From: Spirochaetia bacterium
GTDB taxonomy: Bacteria > Spirochaetota > Spirochaetia > Sphaerochaetales > Sphaerochaetaceae
Length of the DNA: 64,000 bases
Reading direction: 5' to 3'
Assembly (NCBI GenBank): GCA_022482625.1
Contig: JAKVOU010000001.1
Location: 2,590,784-2,654,783 of the forward strand
Part shown: positions 45,837 to 53,894 of the stretch, one piece after another
Position numbering within the stretch: position 1 is the stretch's first letter
Layout: the number at the start of each line of letters is the position of its first letter
Position numbers and translations under genes: made by a program
The notes under the pieces: model-generated
Databases searched by the model: none
Told to the model about the DNA's origin: nothing
The model's input: the letters and a program-made list of their open reading frames with translations, nothing else

Positions 45837-47147
45837 TTACTTATAAGAAGCAACAGAAAGATTGAATTGTTCTACGGCATCCTGCAGTGTGGATTTTACA
45901 TCAGCTCCGTTCCTTACATCTTCCCACGCTTGGTTCAGGATATTGGAATATTCTCCAAACATGGGGGTAACAGCGCGTGCAACAGCTGTGTGGGCTGCTT
46001 CATAGGCTGCAATCGTCAAGTACGGTACATTGCCATTCATCATTTCCTGCTGTTTGTCCAATCTGCTTGGAACATCTCCATTGATCTTCAACCACATGTC
46101 GTTTCCTTCTCCCAATGTGAAGAACTTTACGAATTTGGCAGCAGCATCCTTATTCTTTGATTGGCTGTTGACGCCAAAGTACCAACTGCCAGTGGACGTA
46201 GCGGCTTTGTCTTCATACCCTTTGAAACAAGGAGCATAGGTGCAACCGATATGTACATCTTTTGAAGTGTTTTTCTGAGTCCATGTGCCGCCGATCATGA
46301 AAATCATCTTACCAGCATAGAATTGCTGGGTAAGTTGATCTGCATCATAACCGCGGGAAGCAATACCGTCTTTTACAAGATTCTGATACCAAGTCATTGC
46401 ATCAATCCAAGGTTTCGTGTTCACAACTCCATCGAGCGTAAGGCCATTGTCACTGATGTTTTTTCCGCCCATTGAGTTCGGAAGCATATTCATTTGATAA
46501 ACACGGCTTACTTGTTGGAAATCAAAACCAATTATTCCCTTGGAACCAGTTGGGTCAAGCTTTGCAAGGGCTTTTTTCGCCATCTCAGCAATTTGCTCAT
46601 ATGTCAGGCGGTTATCAGGTCCATTCTCAGGGATTGTGATTCCTGCTTCATCAAGAAGGTCCTTGTTATACCAAAGCAGTTGGGAAGAAGTATTTTCTGG
46701 AGCTGCATACATTGTGCCGTTCCAAACGCTTGCAGCGTAGGATGCGGAATCCCACTTGGCCTTTTCATCTGCAGAGAAATACTTGTCAAGAGGTTCGAGA
46801 TAACCACTGGAACCATATTTTGCAACATACGTGACGTCAACGCTCATGACATCAAAATCCGAAGCCTTTGCCGCACATTTGGTTTCAAGTACATCGAACA
46901 GGTCATTGAAGGAATAGAATTCAGAATCGACTTTATAGCCTGTTTCTTCTTCGAATTTCTCCAAAATCGGTTTTGTTTTTCCTTCCCATCCACTAGCACC
47001 AGTCCCTTGGGAAATCCATTTGATGGTAATGTTGTCATTTGAATTTGATTCTGTTGCAGCAGAAGAACTTGCTTCATGTGTACCATTTGCAAACAGACTT
47101 CCGAAAGTAATAGCAATAACCATTAATGTTACCAATAGCTTTTTCAT
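45837..47147 (-). CDS. Carbohydrate ABC transporter substrate-binding protein (family 1)
   Basis: The 436-residue protein has a signal peptide (MKKLLVTLMVIAITFGSLFANG, cleaved near FANG). The family 1 binding domain includes ILEKFEEETGYKVDSEFYS, the ligand-site ENTSSQLLWYNKDLLDEAG near residue 140, and GSWYFGVNSQSKNKDAAAKFVKFFT. It is similar in style and length to the protein at 16473. It is the third gene of the minus-strand operon after the aldolase and the nucleoside hydrolase. Confidence 0.9.
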   Translation of the reverse strand: MKKLLVTLMVIAITFGSLFANGTHEASSSAATESNSNDNITIKWISQGTGASGWEGKTKPILEKFEEETGYKVDSEFYSFNDLFDVLETKCAAKASDFDVMSVDVTYVAKYGSSGYLEPLDKYFSADEKAKWDSASYAASVWNGTMYAAPENTSSQLLWYNKDLLDEAGITIPENGPDNRLTYEQIAEMAKKALAKLDPTGSKGIIGFDFQQVSRVYQMNMLPNSMGGKNISDNGLTLDGVVNTKPWIDAMTWYQNLVKDGIASRGYDADQLTQQFYAGKMIFMIGGTWTQKNTSKDVHIGCTYAPCFKGYEDKAATSTGSWYFGVNSQSKNKDAAAKFVKFFTLGEGNDMWLKINGDVPSRLDKQQEMMNGNVPYLTIAAYEAAHTAVARAVTPMFGEYSNILNQAWEDVRNGADVKSTLQDAVEQFNLSVASYK

Positions 47148-47172
47148 AAAATTTTCCTCCGTTTGATTTTAT

Positions 47173-48096
47173 TTAGTTTGCTAATTTTCTAAACAATTCT
47201 TCAAATAAGTTGTCTCGCTTGATATTGAACACGTAACGGATTTGATGACGCGTACAATCAAATCCCCATTTGTCGTCATATTCAGGAATAGGACTGGTAA
47301 TAAGACAGTCATCCATATAATCTCCGTCCAGTAGCCATGCGACCGCAGTGACATCCCAAATTGCTCTGGACCATGTTGGTCTCCCATAGGTAAGTAGGGC
47401 TTCTTTTTCAGTGACATCAACAAGATAATCACAAAGTTTATTTTTCCCTTTCAGGTGGTAGTTCAATTCTGGACCTGTCGTCCTGAAAGAAGAAACTACG
47501 CCAAGGCATGGGAGCATTATCAAAGGTACTCCACAGCCGAAAATAATCCTTGCACCAGCTATATCTTGGAACAAATTGAATTCTCTGTTAGTGGGCCAGT
47601 GGAGTGCATTGCCGCCTAACCAAACTACAACGATGTGGTTGATGATTTCTGGGTTGATTAGAATTGCAGAAGCAACATTTGTTATTGCTGCGATTGCAAT
47701 GACATATAATGGATTTTCTTCAGAGTAATCCATGGCTCGCCTTGCAAGATCTTCAGCCGCAGGAGAATATATTGGGGTATTTTCATTGGAAAGGTAGTTT
47801 TCAGAACCTTTGAACGTGATCTTTTTTAAATCGTCTCGTTCCAGCAAAGTAAGGATATTGAAAATCTCATCAAAGCTTTTCTGCATCCCTTCAGCTGGTG
47901 TAGCTGCTTTTTTATTGGAAAAAGGAGCAGCATACAAGGCTTTGAGATTCAATTTGTCACTGGACTTCACTAAAAAAGACAATGCATACTGATCATCAAT
48001 TTCGTTATATGTATCAGTATCAAGTACCACATCAACTTTTCCTTTTGGTTTTTTCAATTTCTGTAGACGTTGTGCTTCATTGACCTCTACTTTCAT
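47173..48096 (-). CDS. Nucleoside hydrolase-like protein (IUNH superfamily), third in window
   Basis: The 307-residue protein has an IUNH-type metal motif with two extra residues, LDTDTYNEIDDQYAL near residue 24 (usual DTDxxxDD). It also has PLYVIAIAAITNVASAIL and VVWLGGNALHWPTNREFNLFQDI, which is the fold's second metal region. The C-terminal Asp appears in IWDVTAVAWLL. It is more divergent than the two at 19.6-21.5 kb. The start at 48096 was preferred over 48102. In an operon of sugar importer, aldolase and sugar-acid enzymes it may release the sugar from an imported glycoside. Confidence 0.8.
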   Translation of the reverse strand: MKVEVNEAQRLQKLKKPKGKVDVVLDTDTYNEIDDQYALSFLVKSSDKLNLKALYAAPFSNKKAATPAEGMQKSFDEIFNILTLLERDDLKKITFKGSENYLSNENTPIYSPAAEDLARRAMDYSEENPLYVIAIAAITNVASAILINPEIINHIVVVWLGGNALHWPTNREFNLFQDIAGARIIFGCGVPLIMLPCLGVVSSFRTTGPELNYHLKGKNKLCDYLVDVTEKEALLTYGRPTWSRAIWDVTAVAWLLDGDYMDDCLITSPIPEYDDKWGFDCTRHQIRYVFNIKRDNLFEELFRKLAN

Positions 48097-48216
48097 AAAC
48101 ACTTGACTCCTTTGTATTTTTATTGGAATTGGTTGGCTTGTTTGCTACGACTTTTCCAATTCAGTTTTTGAAGACCAAAGTCCTATACGGGTTTCTCCAT
48201 GGACGAAATAAATCTC

Positions 48217-49059
48217 TTATGCATTTTGAAATATGCGGATGTATGAACCCACAACATCAGCAACTACTTTGATTGCTGTAGCAGACAGGGATGAATAATG
48301 TATATCCGGATCCTTTTCAAGCATGTCTTTTATTTGCTTTGTAACGGATCTTGAAATTTCTGTGTTGACGTTGATTTTGGAAATTCCTGATTGGATACAA
48401 TGTGATATTTCTGCAGCGGATACTCCAGAACCGCCATGTAGGACCAAAGGGAAATCAGACAGCTGTGTATGTATGTCACTAAGTATATCAAAACGAATAT
48501 TTTGTTTTCCTCTATGTAGCCCATGCACTGTGCCGATGGAAACAGCCAAGGCGTCAACATTTGTCCTCTCGACAAATGCTTGTGCCTGTCCAGGGTCTGT
48601 ATAGAGTTCTTTGTTTGATAATTCCCGTTCATTTGTACCCATACCTGTTGCTAAAGAACCAAGTTCGGCTTCTACTTGAACACCTTTTGCATGGGCAAGT
48701 GCAACAATTTCTTTTGTATTCGCTATATTTTCTTCAAATGGTAATAATGAACCATCATACATAACAGAAGAAAATCCAGTATTGATGGCTTTTTCAATAG
48801 TTTCTTTATTTTTACAGTGGTCCAAATGCAATGCCACAGGAAAGGGAACGGTCGTTGCCATTTCTGAAACCAATATGTACAGATCATCGATGTCCATGTA
48901 AGGAATGTTGCTTCCAAAGGCAATGATAATTGGAGAAGCTTGTTCGTTGGCTGCTAAAAAACAACCTTTTATTGTTTCATAATTGTAAACATTGAAAGCA
49001 CCTATTGCATAGGTCTTTTTTACAGCATCCGACAAAACATCTGACAATGATACTAACAT
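48217..49059 (-). CDS. Class II fructose-bisphosphate aldolase family (KbaY/GatY-like)
   Basis: The 280-residue zinc aldolase shows VALHLDHCKN with the first ligands near residue 77, SSVMYDGSLLPFEENI, EAELGSLATG, ALAVSIGTVHG, and PLVLHGGSGV with the DHAP phosphate loop. The family cleaves ketose 1,6- or 1-phosphates to dihydroxyacetone phosphate and an aldehyde. It is probably the first gene of the operon. In this set it may cleave the phosphorylated product made by the DUF1537 kinase. The ATG at 49059 has AAAGAGA upstream; a GTG at 49074 is the alternative. Confidence 0.87.
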   Translation of the reverse strand: MLVSLSDVLSDAVKKTYAIGAFNVYNYETIKGCFLAANEQASPIIIAFGSNIPYMDIDDLYILVSEMATTVPFPVALHLDHCKNKETIEKAINTGFSSVMYDGSLLPFEENIANTKEIVALAHAKGVQVEAELGSLATGMGTNERELSNKELYTDPGQAQAFVERTNVDALAVSIGTVHGLHRGKQNIRFDILSDIHTQLSDFPLVLHGGSGVSAAEISHCIQSGISKINVNTEISRSVTKQIKDMLEKDPDIHYSSLSATAIKVVADVVGSYIRIFQNA

Positions 49060-49123
49060 AATATTCTCTTTCACGTAGTTATTTTTTTACCGTAAATTAT
49101 TAACTTAGGTATTTATTTACTAA

Positions 49124-49151
49124 ATTGTATATCAGTTTCGTTTTTTGTCAA
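49124..49151 (-). promoter_or_regulatory. promoter of the aldolase/ABC/sugar-acid operon
   Basis: On the minus strand TTGACA (49151-49146), a 16-nt spacer and TACAAT (49129-49124) point at the aldolase gene. The palindrome TTACGGTAA (49095-49087) follows about 30 bp downstream, in the untranslated leader, a roadblock-type operator position. It shares its 15-bp context with the opp promoter site. Confidence 0.6.
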
Positions 49152-49742
49152 GAAAAATATTGATTGTAGTAAAAAATGAGTTTTGTTGCTTTTGTAGCAA
49201 AATTCTAAAATAAAAATTTGGATATATCGATAATCAGTATGTTAGTAAATGTCATTAAATGGTTAATGATAAAGATTTGATTACTTTGTTGGGGTTTTTG
49301 CAAAGCGTAGAATTGCTTGGACAAATATCCAAGGCCGGTGCATATCTATACAAAAATATGTCTGCATATTTAGAAGTGACTGCACACAGATACTGTATTG
49401 TCTTCTGAGATTTTATGGATATAGGAGAGCGCTTGCACTATCAGATAGTTTGGAGAATTTTGATCTGGAGGTGGTTAATAATGACATATCTATGGGGCAA
49501 CTGGAAGAACATATATGTTGCATCAGAAAAATCGGAAGGGATAGCAATTGTAACTATTTTAGATTAGTTTAATTCTGGTATTTTGAAAGTGAAATATCAA
49601 ATCTCAGAATAATAGAAAGGTTAATGTTTGTTTTATGGATTTTGTACTATGAGTCTGTATACGTGATTGTATTGCTTATATAGTCGATATGTTGGGGTAT
49701 ATTGACTTGAAATTTAAAAGTATGCGTGATACTATCACGTAT
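49152..49742. other. 590-bp AT-rich intergenic region between divergent genes
   Basis: It contains upstream sequence of the aldolase promoter, including two similar motifs TGTAGTAAAAAA (from 49166) and TGTAGCAAAA (from 49193). It also contains the presumed promoter of the AbiL-like pair. No gene recognised. Confidence 0.4.
49725..49739. promoter_or_regulatory. 15-bp palindrome just upstream of the AbiL-like ATPase
   Basis: CGTGATA-C-TATCACG is a perfect 7-1-7 palindrome ending 3 nt before the ATG at 49743. Its position over the promoter-proximal or start region makes it a plausible operator for repression of the defence pair. No Shine-Dalgarno sequence is visible at this ATG. Confidence 0.55.
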
Positions 49743-51107
49743 ATGTTAATACGTTTTAGATTAAACAACATATATTCCTTCGGAAAAGAGAAAGAATTTG
49801 CTATGATATCTGCACCGAGGTTTTCAAGACTGAATAAGCACAAATATCATGCTGGAAGCCTCGAAATACTAAAGCTCTCTGCATTTTACGGAGCAAATGG
49901 TGCAGGTAAATCCAATCTTGTAAAAGCACTTGATTTTTTTAAGTCAATCGTGGTGACAGGCAAACTTCCTAGTTCTCTTGCCCTTCGACGCCTCAGGTTT
50001 TTCCATGAGTCCACTACTCCTACTTTGCTTGGTGTTGAATTTGTTACAGAAGGTATACCTTATCTTTACGCATTGGAAATTGGTGAACAAAATATTCTAA
50101 AAGAAGAATTCTATGTTTCGGGACTGAATGAAAAAGAAGATAAACTTATATTTGAGCGTACGACGAATCAAGATGGAACAGCAACCTTGAAATTTGCTGA
50201 TTCAAAATGGAAACTTAAAGAAAATAAGATGCTTCAGAAAATCATAGAACAGAATCTGCTAAAACAAAATATAATAGCATTGAAGGTATTGGCAGAATTG
50301 GAAAACCCATCCAAAAAAGAAACTAACCAAGCATATGATTGGTTCAGAAAGAAACTTGTAATTCTTACTCCTTCAAGTGTCCCTTCGCTCCTTGTGCAAA
50401 AACTTGATATAGATAAGGAATTTCGTACTTTTGCAGAAGGTATTATTTGTTCCTATGGAGTTGGAATAAAAAAGTTAAAAACTGAAAAGAAAAATATTAA
50501 GGATTTTTTTGGGGATGACAATCCTGCTTCAATGGAGAGTGTTCTTAATAAAATGGATGAGAACCAAAATTCAGCTTTTGAGTTCAGGAATCCAGAGGGA
50601 GAAACTTTTGATGTTGTCCGTGAAAACGGCGCCGTTGTCGTCAAACAATTGAAAACTATGCATACCAGAGAAAATGGGCAAGCTGTTTTATTCGATCTTG
50701 GAGAAGAATCCGAAGGATCGAGGAGGCTGCTTGATTTTCTTCCTGCATTTACAGATGTGATAGCTTCGGATACAACATGCATCATTGATGAAATTGAGAG
50801 GAGCATTCATCCTCTTCTGATAAAAGAAATCATTAAGAAATTTTCATTTGATGATACGACAAAAGGTCAATTGGTATTCACCACCCATGAGTCAAATCTT
50901 CTTGACCAAGAAATCTTGCGGCAAGATGAAATCTGGTTTGTGGAAAAGGATTCTTTTGGGGACAGCGATTTATATTCTCTTTGTGATTTTAAGGAACACA
51001 ATACCAAAGACATCAGAAAGGGCTACCTTGAAGGACGATATGGAGCTATTCCGTTTCTTGCGAATCTGAGAGATCTCAACTGGGACAAATATGATTTTCA
51101 GAAATAG
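49743..51107 (+). CDS. AAA ATPase of AbiL/RloA type
   Basis: The 454-residue protein starts MLIRFRLNNIYSFGKEKEFAM. Walker A FYGANGAGKSN is at residues 48-58, and the C-terminal half has DLGEESEGSRRLLDFLPAF, Walker B TCIIDEIERSIHPLL and QLVFTTHESNLLDQ. This is the layout of AbiLi/RloA-type ATPases. The ATG at 49743 was chosen because the family begins close to the LxNxxSFGxE motif; the longer frame from TTG 49689 would include the palindrome. It overlaps the RloB-type gene by 17 nt. Together they form an abortive-infection type pair. Confidence 0.8.
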   Translation: MLIRFRLNNIYSFGKEKEFAMISAPRFSRLNKHKYHAGSLEILKLSAFYGANGAGKSNLVKALDFFKSIVVTGKLPSSLALRRLRFFHESTTPTLLGVEFVTEGIPYLYALEIGEQNILKEEFYVSGLNEKEDKLIFERTTNQDGTATLKFADSKWKLKENKMLQKIIEQNLLKQNIIALKVLAELENPSKKETNQAYDWFRKKLVILTPSSVPSLLVQKLDIDKEFRTFAEGIICSYGVGIKKLKTEKKNIKDFFGDDNPASMESVLNKMDENQNSAFEFRNPEGETFDVVRENGAVVVKQLKTMHTRENGQAVLFDLGEESEGSRRLLDFLPAFTDVIASDTTCIIDEIERSIHPLLIKEIIKKFSFDDTTKGQLVFTTHESNLLDQEILRQDEIWFVEKDSFGDSDLYSLCDFKEHNTKDIRKGYLEGRYGAIPFLANLRDLNWDKYDFQK

Positions 51108-51741
51108 ATTATACCAAAGGAAACCACCAGATAGAGATGCTACACTTGTCATTATCTATTGTGAGGGAAGCAAAAGAGAACCCCAGTATTTTACTTTTTT
51201 CAAAGGGTTCAGTTCAAGAATTAACCTTGAGATTGTTCCCGCTGATTCCCAAGGTAATAACTCACCTCTTGGTTTATACCAACAAGCATTCCTTGATATT
51301 TTAGATGGTACCCAACGACCTTTGAAGTATGATGTAAGCGATGATGACTGCGTATGGTTTGTCATTGATACGGATACCTGGGGAGAATCCATCGCGAAAT
51401 TAAGAAAGGCGTGTGCACCTTACAAAAACTGGTATGTAGCGCAAAGCAATTCCTGTTTTGAAGTATGGTTGTATTATCACTTTTCTTCGGAGCCAGCAAA
51501 AGATATTATGCAAGACAGTACAGGATGGAAACATGTTGTCGATGCAAAGGTCCCTGGCGGTTTTGACAGCCGAAAACATCCTCTTCTCTTAGCAGATGCC
51601 ATTGATCATGCAAAGCAAAACTTTATAAAAACAGATACAGGAGAGGTATGTTACGGTTCTACAGAAGTGTATCAATTGGGAGAACAGATATACCCGTTGG
51701 TGTCATCTGTGCTTGAGAAAGTAATGGAAGGTACTAAATAA
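51091..51741 (+). CDS. RloB-domain protein (AbiLii-like)
   Basis: The 216-residue protein has IIYCEGSKREPQYFTFFKG near residue 22, CVWFVIDTDTWG near residue 90 and QSNSCFEVWLYYHF near residue 120. These three blocks (EGxxxExxYF, DxDxW, SNPxFExWLxxHF) are the RloB signature with TOPRIM-like acidic residues. It probably acts as the nuclease or toxic effector controlled by the overlapping ATPase. The DNA on either side is mobile-element debris. Confidence 0.85.
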   Translation: MIFRNRLYQRKPPDRDATLVIIYCEGSKREPQYFTFFKGFSSRINLEIVPADSQGNNSPLGLYQQAFLDILDGTQRPLKYDVSDDDCVWFVIDTDTWGESIAKLRKACAPYKNWYVAQSNSCFEVWLYYHFSSEPAKDIMQDSTGWKHVVDAKVPGGFDSRKHPLLLADAIDHAKQNFIKTDTGEVCYGSTEVYQLGEQIYPLVSSVLEKVMEGTK

Positions 51742-52104
51742 ACAGTTTCATGACAATACGGAACAGCAACATCAAAATACTGTTAGGGAGTTACCTGATA
51801 TTAGTACTAAAATTTGGTCTTTTAAATAATGTTTTTGGCTCATTTACTTTTTTGGGGGAGGGTAAGCATACAGGGAATTGAAAAATGAGAGGAATTCCTT
51901 GTATTGTTCGGTTATCTACAACCACAAGAAAAGGAACCCTCTCATGAATGACTATATCAGAATACCTTCTGGATTGGAAGGGTTTTCCAATGCCGGGACC
52001 AAAGCCGTCCAGACAGCCACCAGACTTCAGAAGTTGAAATTCAGCAAATAACCAGGAAAATCAAACAATAGGAACGCCAGATGAAGAATCCGGCTTGTTT
52101 TTCC
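51742..52104. other. 363-bp intergenic region with inverted repeat and exon-side hairpin
   Basis: It holds an imperfect inverted repeat at 51886-51944 (TGAGAGG... against ...CCCTCTCA, about 14 of 17 pairs). A 35-codon open frame at 51944-52051 (ATG behind AAGGA) has no recognised match and could be an IS remnant. A small stem at 52076-52094 followed by TTGTTTTT lies just before the intron. Confidence 0.45.
52076..52104 (+). terminator. terminator-like stem directly upstream of group II intron
   Basis: GCCAGA (52076 on) pairs with TCCGGC (to 52094) with one mismatch, followed by TTGTTTTT. Intrinsic terminators are the preferred insertion site of bacterial class C group II introns, and the intron begins about 10 nt on. 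The second intron copy has the same arrangement. Confidence 0.5.
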
Positions 52105-52499
52105 GTTTGCCCGGCATGGGTGTTATCTAGACGGTGAAAGTCCGTTGCAGGTTGCGATGCAGGAGGAAGAAAACAGACCTGAACTGCTAGCCAGAGGCAA
52201 GGGCGTACCAGCGATGGTGGGTCTGAAGGAAGCCCGAGGCAGGAGTGTAAATGAAGTGGCTGCATGGGATGAAAGACAACATTCTTAACCGGGGAGGTCT
52301 TCGGGGCGACCCAGGCTGCAATGATGCCGTTTGACGGTCGCAGACAAACGAACCCGAAGAAGTCGGCAGAGGCCATAGTAGTGCAGGGAGAGTGCACGAA
52401 GGGCCGAACAATCAGATCTTTCCGAAGGAGGAAAGGCCATCATGCAGAAGACAGACACCTTGAGAGGGGCTTAGCCACGGCATGGGGGAGGAATACCAT

Positions 52500-52792
52500 G
52501 AGGGAAGGAAATCCGCCAATGCCTATGGAAGCAATGGAAGAAGCCTGGGAGGAGGGAGGAGATGCTGAAGAAGCCCTGTCTGCCTCAGGACAGGTGGAAG
52601 CTGAACGACTTCCATGCCTATTCCAGCAACAGGCACTGGTATTTCAGCAAGGCAGTGCTCAATGCATTCATTCCGAAATCGGCGATAATCCAAGAGTACG
52701 GATTGCTTGACATCGAAGCCTATTACAGGCAAGCCAAGCGTATGCCAGGAGAATGGAGACAGACAGACGTGTACGTGAAAGTCGCCAGCTAA
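52500..52792 (+). pseudogene. stub of the intron-encoded reverse transcriptase
   Basis: An N-terminal-like piece (GNPPMPMEAMEEAWEEGG, from about 52505) sits next to a C-terminal-like piece at 52562-52792. The latter reads SSNRHWYFSKAVLNAFIPKS and then EYGLLDIEAYYRQAKR. I read it as the DNA-binding tail of a group II intron protein. The catalytic reverse transcriptase domains (YADD) are absent, so this is a deletion remnant inside domain IV. Confidence 0.5.
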
Positions 52793-52812
52793 CGCTGGGA
52801 TTCGGATCTGAT

Positions 52813-52850
52813 TGAACCGCCGTATACCAGACCGGTACGTACGGTGGTGT
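52813..52850 (+). ncRNA. group II intron domain V
   Basis: A short hairpin with arms CCGCCGTA and TACGGTGG and a GACC-containing tip, followed by GTGTGAGAGG, has the size and place of the catalytic domain V about 50 nt from the intron 3' end. Confidence 0.65.
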
Positions 52851-52921
52851 GAGAGGAAAGGTTCTCCGGTTATCCGGAGAACCCGACCTACTCGATTGTT
52901 TTACCTGATGACAAGTTGCTG

Positions 52922-53557
52922 CTACTTGAAAATCACAGAAGAGTTTTTTGCAACCGAAGGATAACGGGCATATGCTACCAGCAGATGGACGGGGTCGGTC
53001 GTGCTTCCATGGTTGTCCGTGGCAAACAGGTCAATCAAATCATTGTCCAGATAGGTAAGGGCTTTTTGCCGTGTGATGGCATCAGCATCGCATTGGAAGA
53101 GTACTCCCATGGCTTTGAGTTTCTTTGTCAGCGCACTGTCCCATGTAAGCCAAGGGTATTGCTCGATATGTGCGATGATGACTCCATATCCTTTCTTGAT
53201 GACTGCTTCAATTTTTGTAATCAGGTTGGCAGGGACTGCCAGTATAGGGAATTCCACGAGGTAATAATGACCTAAGATCGGAATACCTGTGATTTCCTTT
53301 TCCGTGTCCTTGAGGAAGATTTCTGAACCCAGTAAGCAGGTTAAGCCGAAGCTTCTTGCAAGTTGCCTGCACTGGTCATACGTCTCCCGTATGTTCGTTA
53401 CGTCAGTGTGTATGTATGGGTTGAACAGATGCGGCGTAACGACTAGTGTCGAAATATGGCATTGGGCGTACCTTGAGAATATCTGAGGCAATTTCCTGTA
53501 AGTACGTAATCCTCCGTCAATATTAGGTAATAAATGTGTATGAATATCCGCGTACAT
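52922..53557 (-). CDS. PHP-domain phosphatase, CpsB/YwqE-like, paralogue A
   Basis: The 211-residue protein starts MYADIHTHLLPNIDGG, with metal His6 and His8. TPH is at residues 41-43, GSEIF near 75, IIAHIEQYPW near 127 and FATDNHG near 185. CpsB/YwqE proteins are Mn-dependent tyrosine phosphatases that act on capsule or tyrosine-kinase partners. No kinase or capsule gene is present here. Compared with the usual IDDG, position 15 is Gly. The family's final DxH motif is kept (DNH). No Shine-Dalgarno sequence precedes the ATG. Its C-terminal end lies 25 bp from the intron end. Confidence 0.8.
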   Translation of the reverse strand: MYADIHTHLLPNIDGGLRTYRKLPQIFSRYAQCHISTLVVTPHLFNPYIHTDVTNIRETYDQCRQLARSFGLTCLLGSEIFLKDTEKEITGIPILGHYYLVEFPILAVPANLITKIEAVIKKGYGVIIAHIEQYPWLTWDSALTKKLKAMGVLFQCDADAITRQKALTYLDNDLIDLFATDNHGSTTDPVHLLVAYARYPSVAKNSSVIFK

Positions 53558-53894
53558 GATTATGTAGTAACTTATTTTTTTGCGATTTAAAAGAGTTGTC
53601 CGTGAAATAATTGGTTAGAGCTAAAGATATTTAATATTTGATTCAGATATAATATGTTTAAATGCTACTATTATGCGTTATAGAAGATATTAAAATAATA
53701 TTTATTTATAAGTATGAATACGATTATATTATGTTATTGAGTCAAATATATAAATTTGAACCTTGTTGTAGCTATCGATATGATGAGGTGAAAAAGTTCA
53801 AGATTATCATGTATATTCATGGCAAGGGTTCAGTTTGTCAAGACAAGGATATTTAGCTGAAAAAGAAAATATCCTTGTTGTCAGATACTATGTA
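53558..53894. other. 337-bp AT-rich spacer
   Basis: AT-rich DNA between paralogues A and B. The paralogue A side carries TACTAC/CATAAT-like sequence next to its ATG but no clear TATAAT. No gene recognised. Confidence 0.4.

Larger units (their letters stand above)
52105..52896 (+). mobile_element. group II intron, reverse-transcriptase-deleted derivative
   Basis: The 5' end GTTTGCCCGGCATGGGTG is shared with the copy at 59634 and resembles the GUG-type start of bacterial group II introns. The domain I core continues to about 52377. Near the 3' end a domain V-like hairpin (52813-52850, arms CCGCCGTA and TACGGTGG) is followed by GTGTGAGAGG, a domain VI hairpin with perfect arms GGTTCTCCGG/CCGGAGAACC, and CCTACTCGAT. 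Most of the intron-encoded protein is missing. Relative to copy 2, domain I also lacks about 82 bp between two CGAGGCA repeats (here near 52230). It is probably unable to move by itself. Confidence 0.82.

Noticed and set aside
51944-52051. 35-codon ORF with AAGGA before the intron
   Set aside because: No match I recognise; overlaps an imperfect inverted repeat and may be an IS end. Too weak to call a gene.
52321-52710. 129-codon plus-strand frame in the intron
   Set aside because: Runs through ribozyme domain sequence and the junction of the deleted reverse transcriptase; only the short stub pieces look meaningful.
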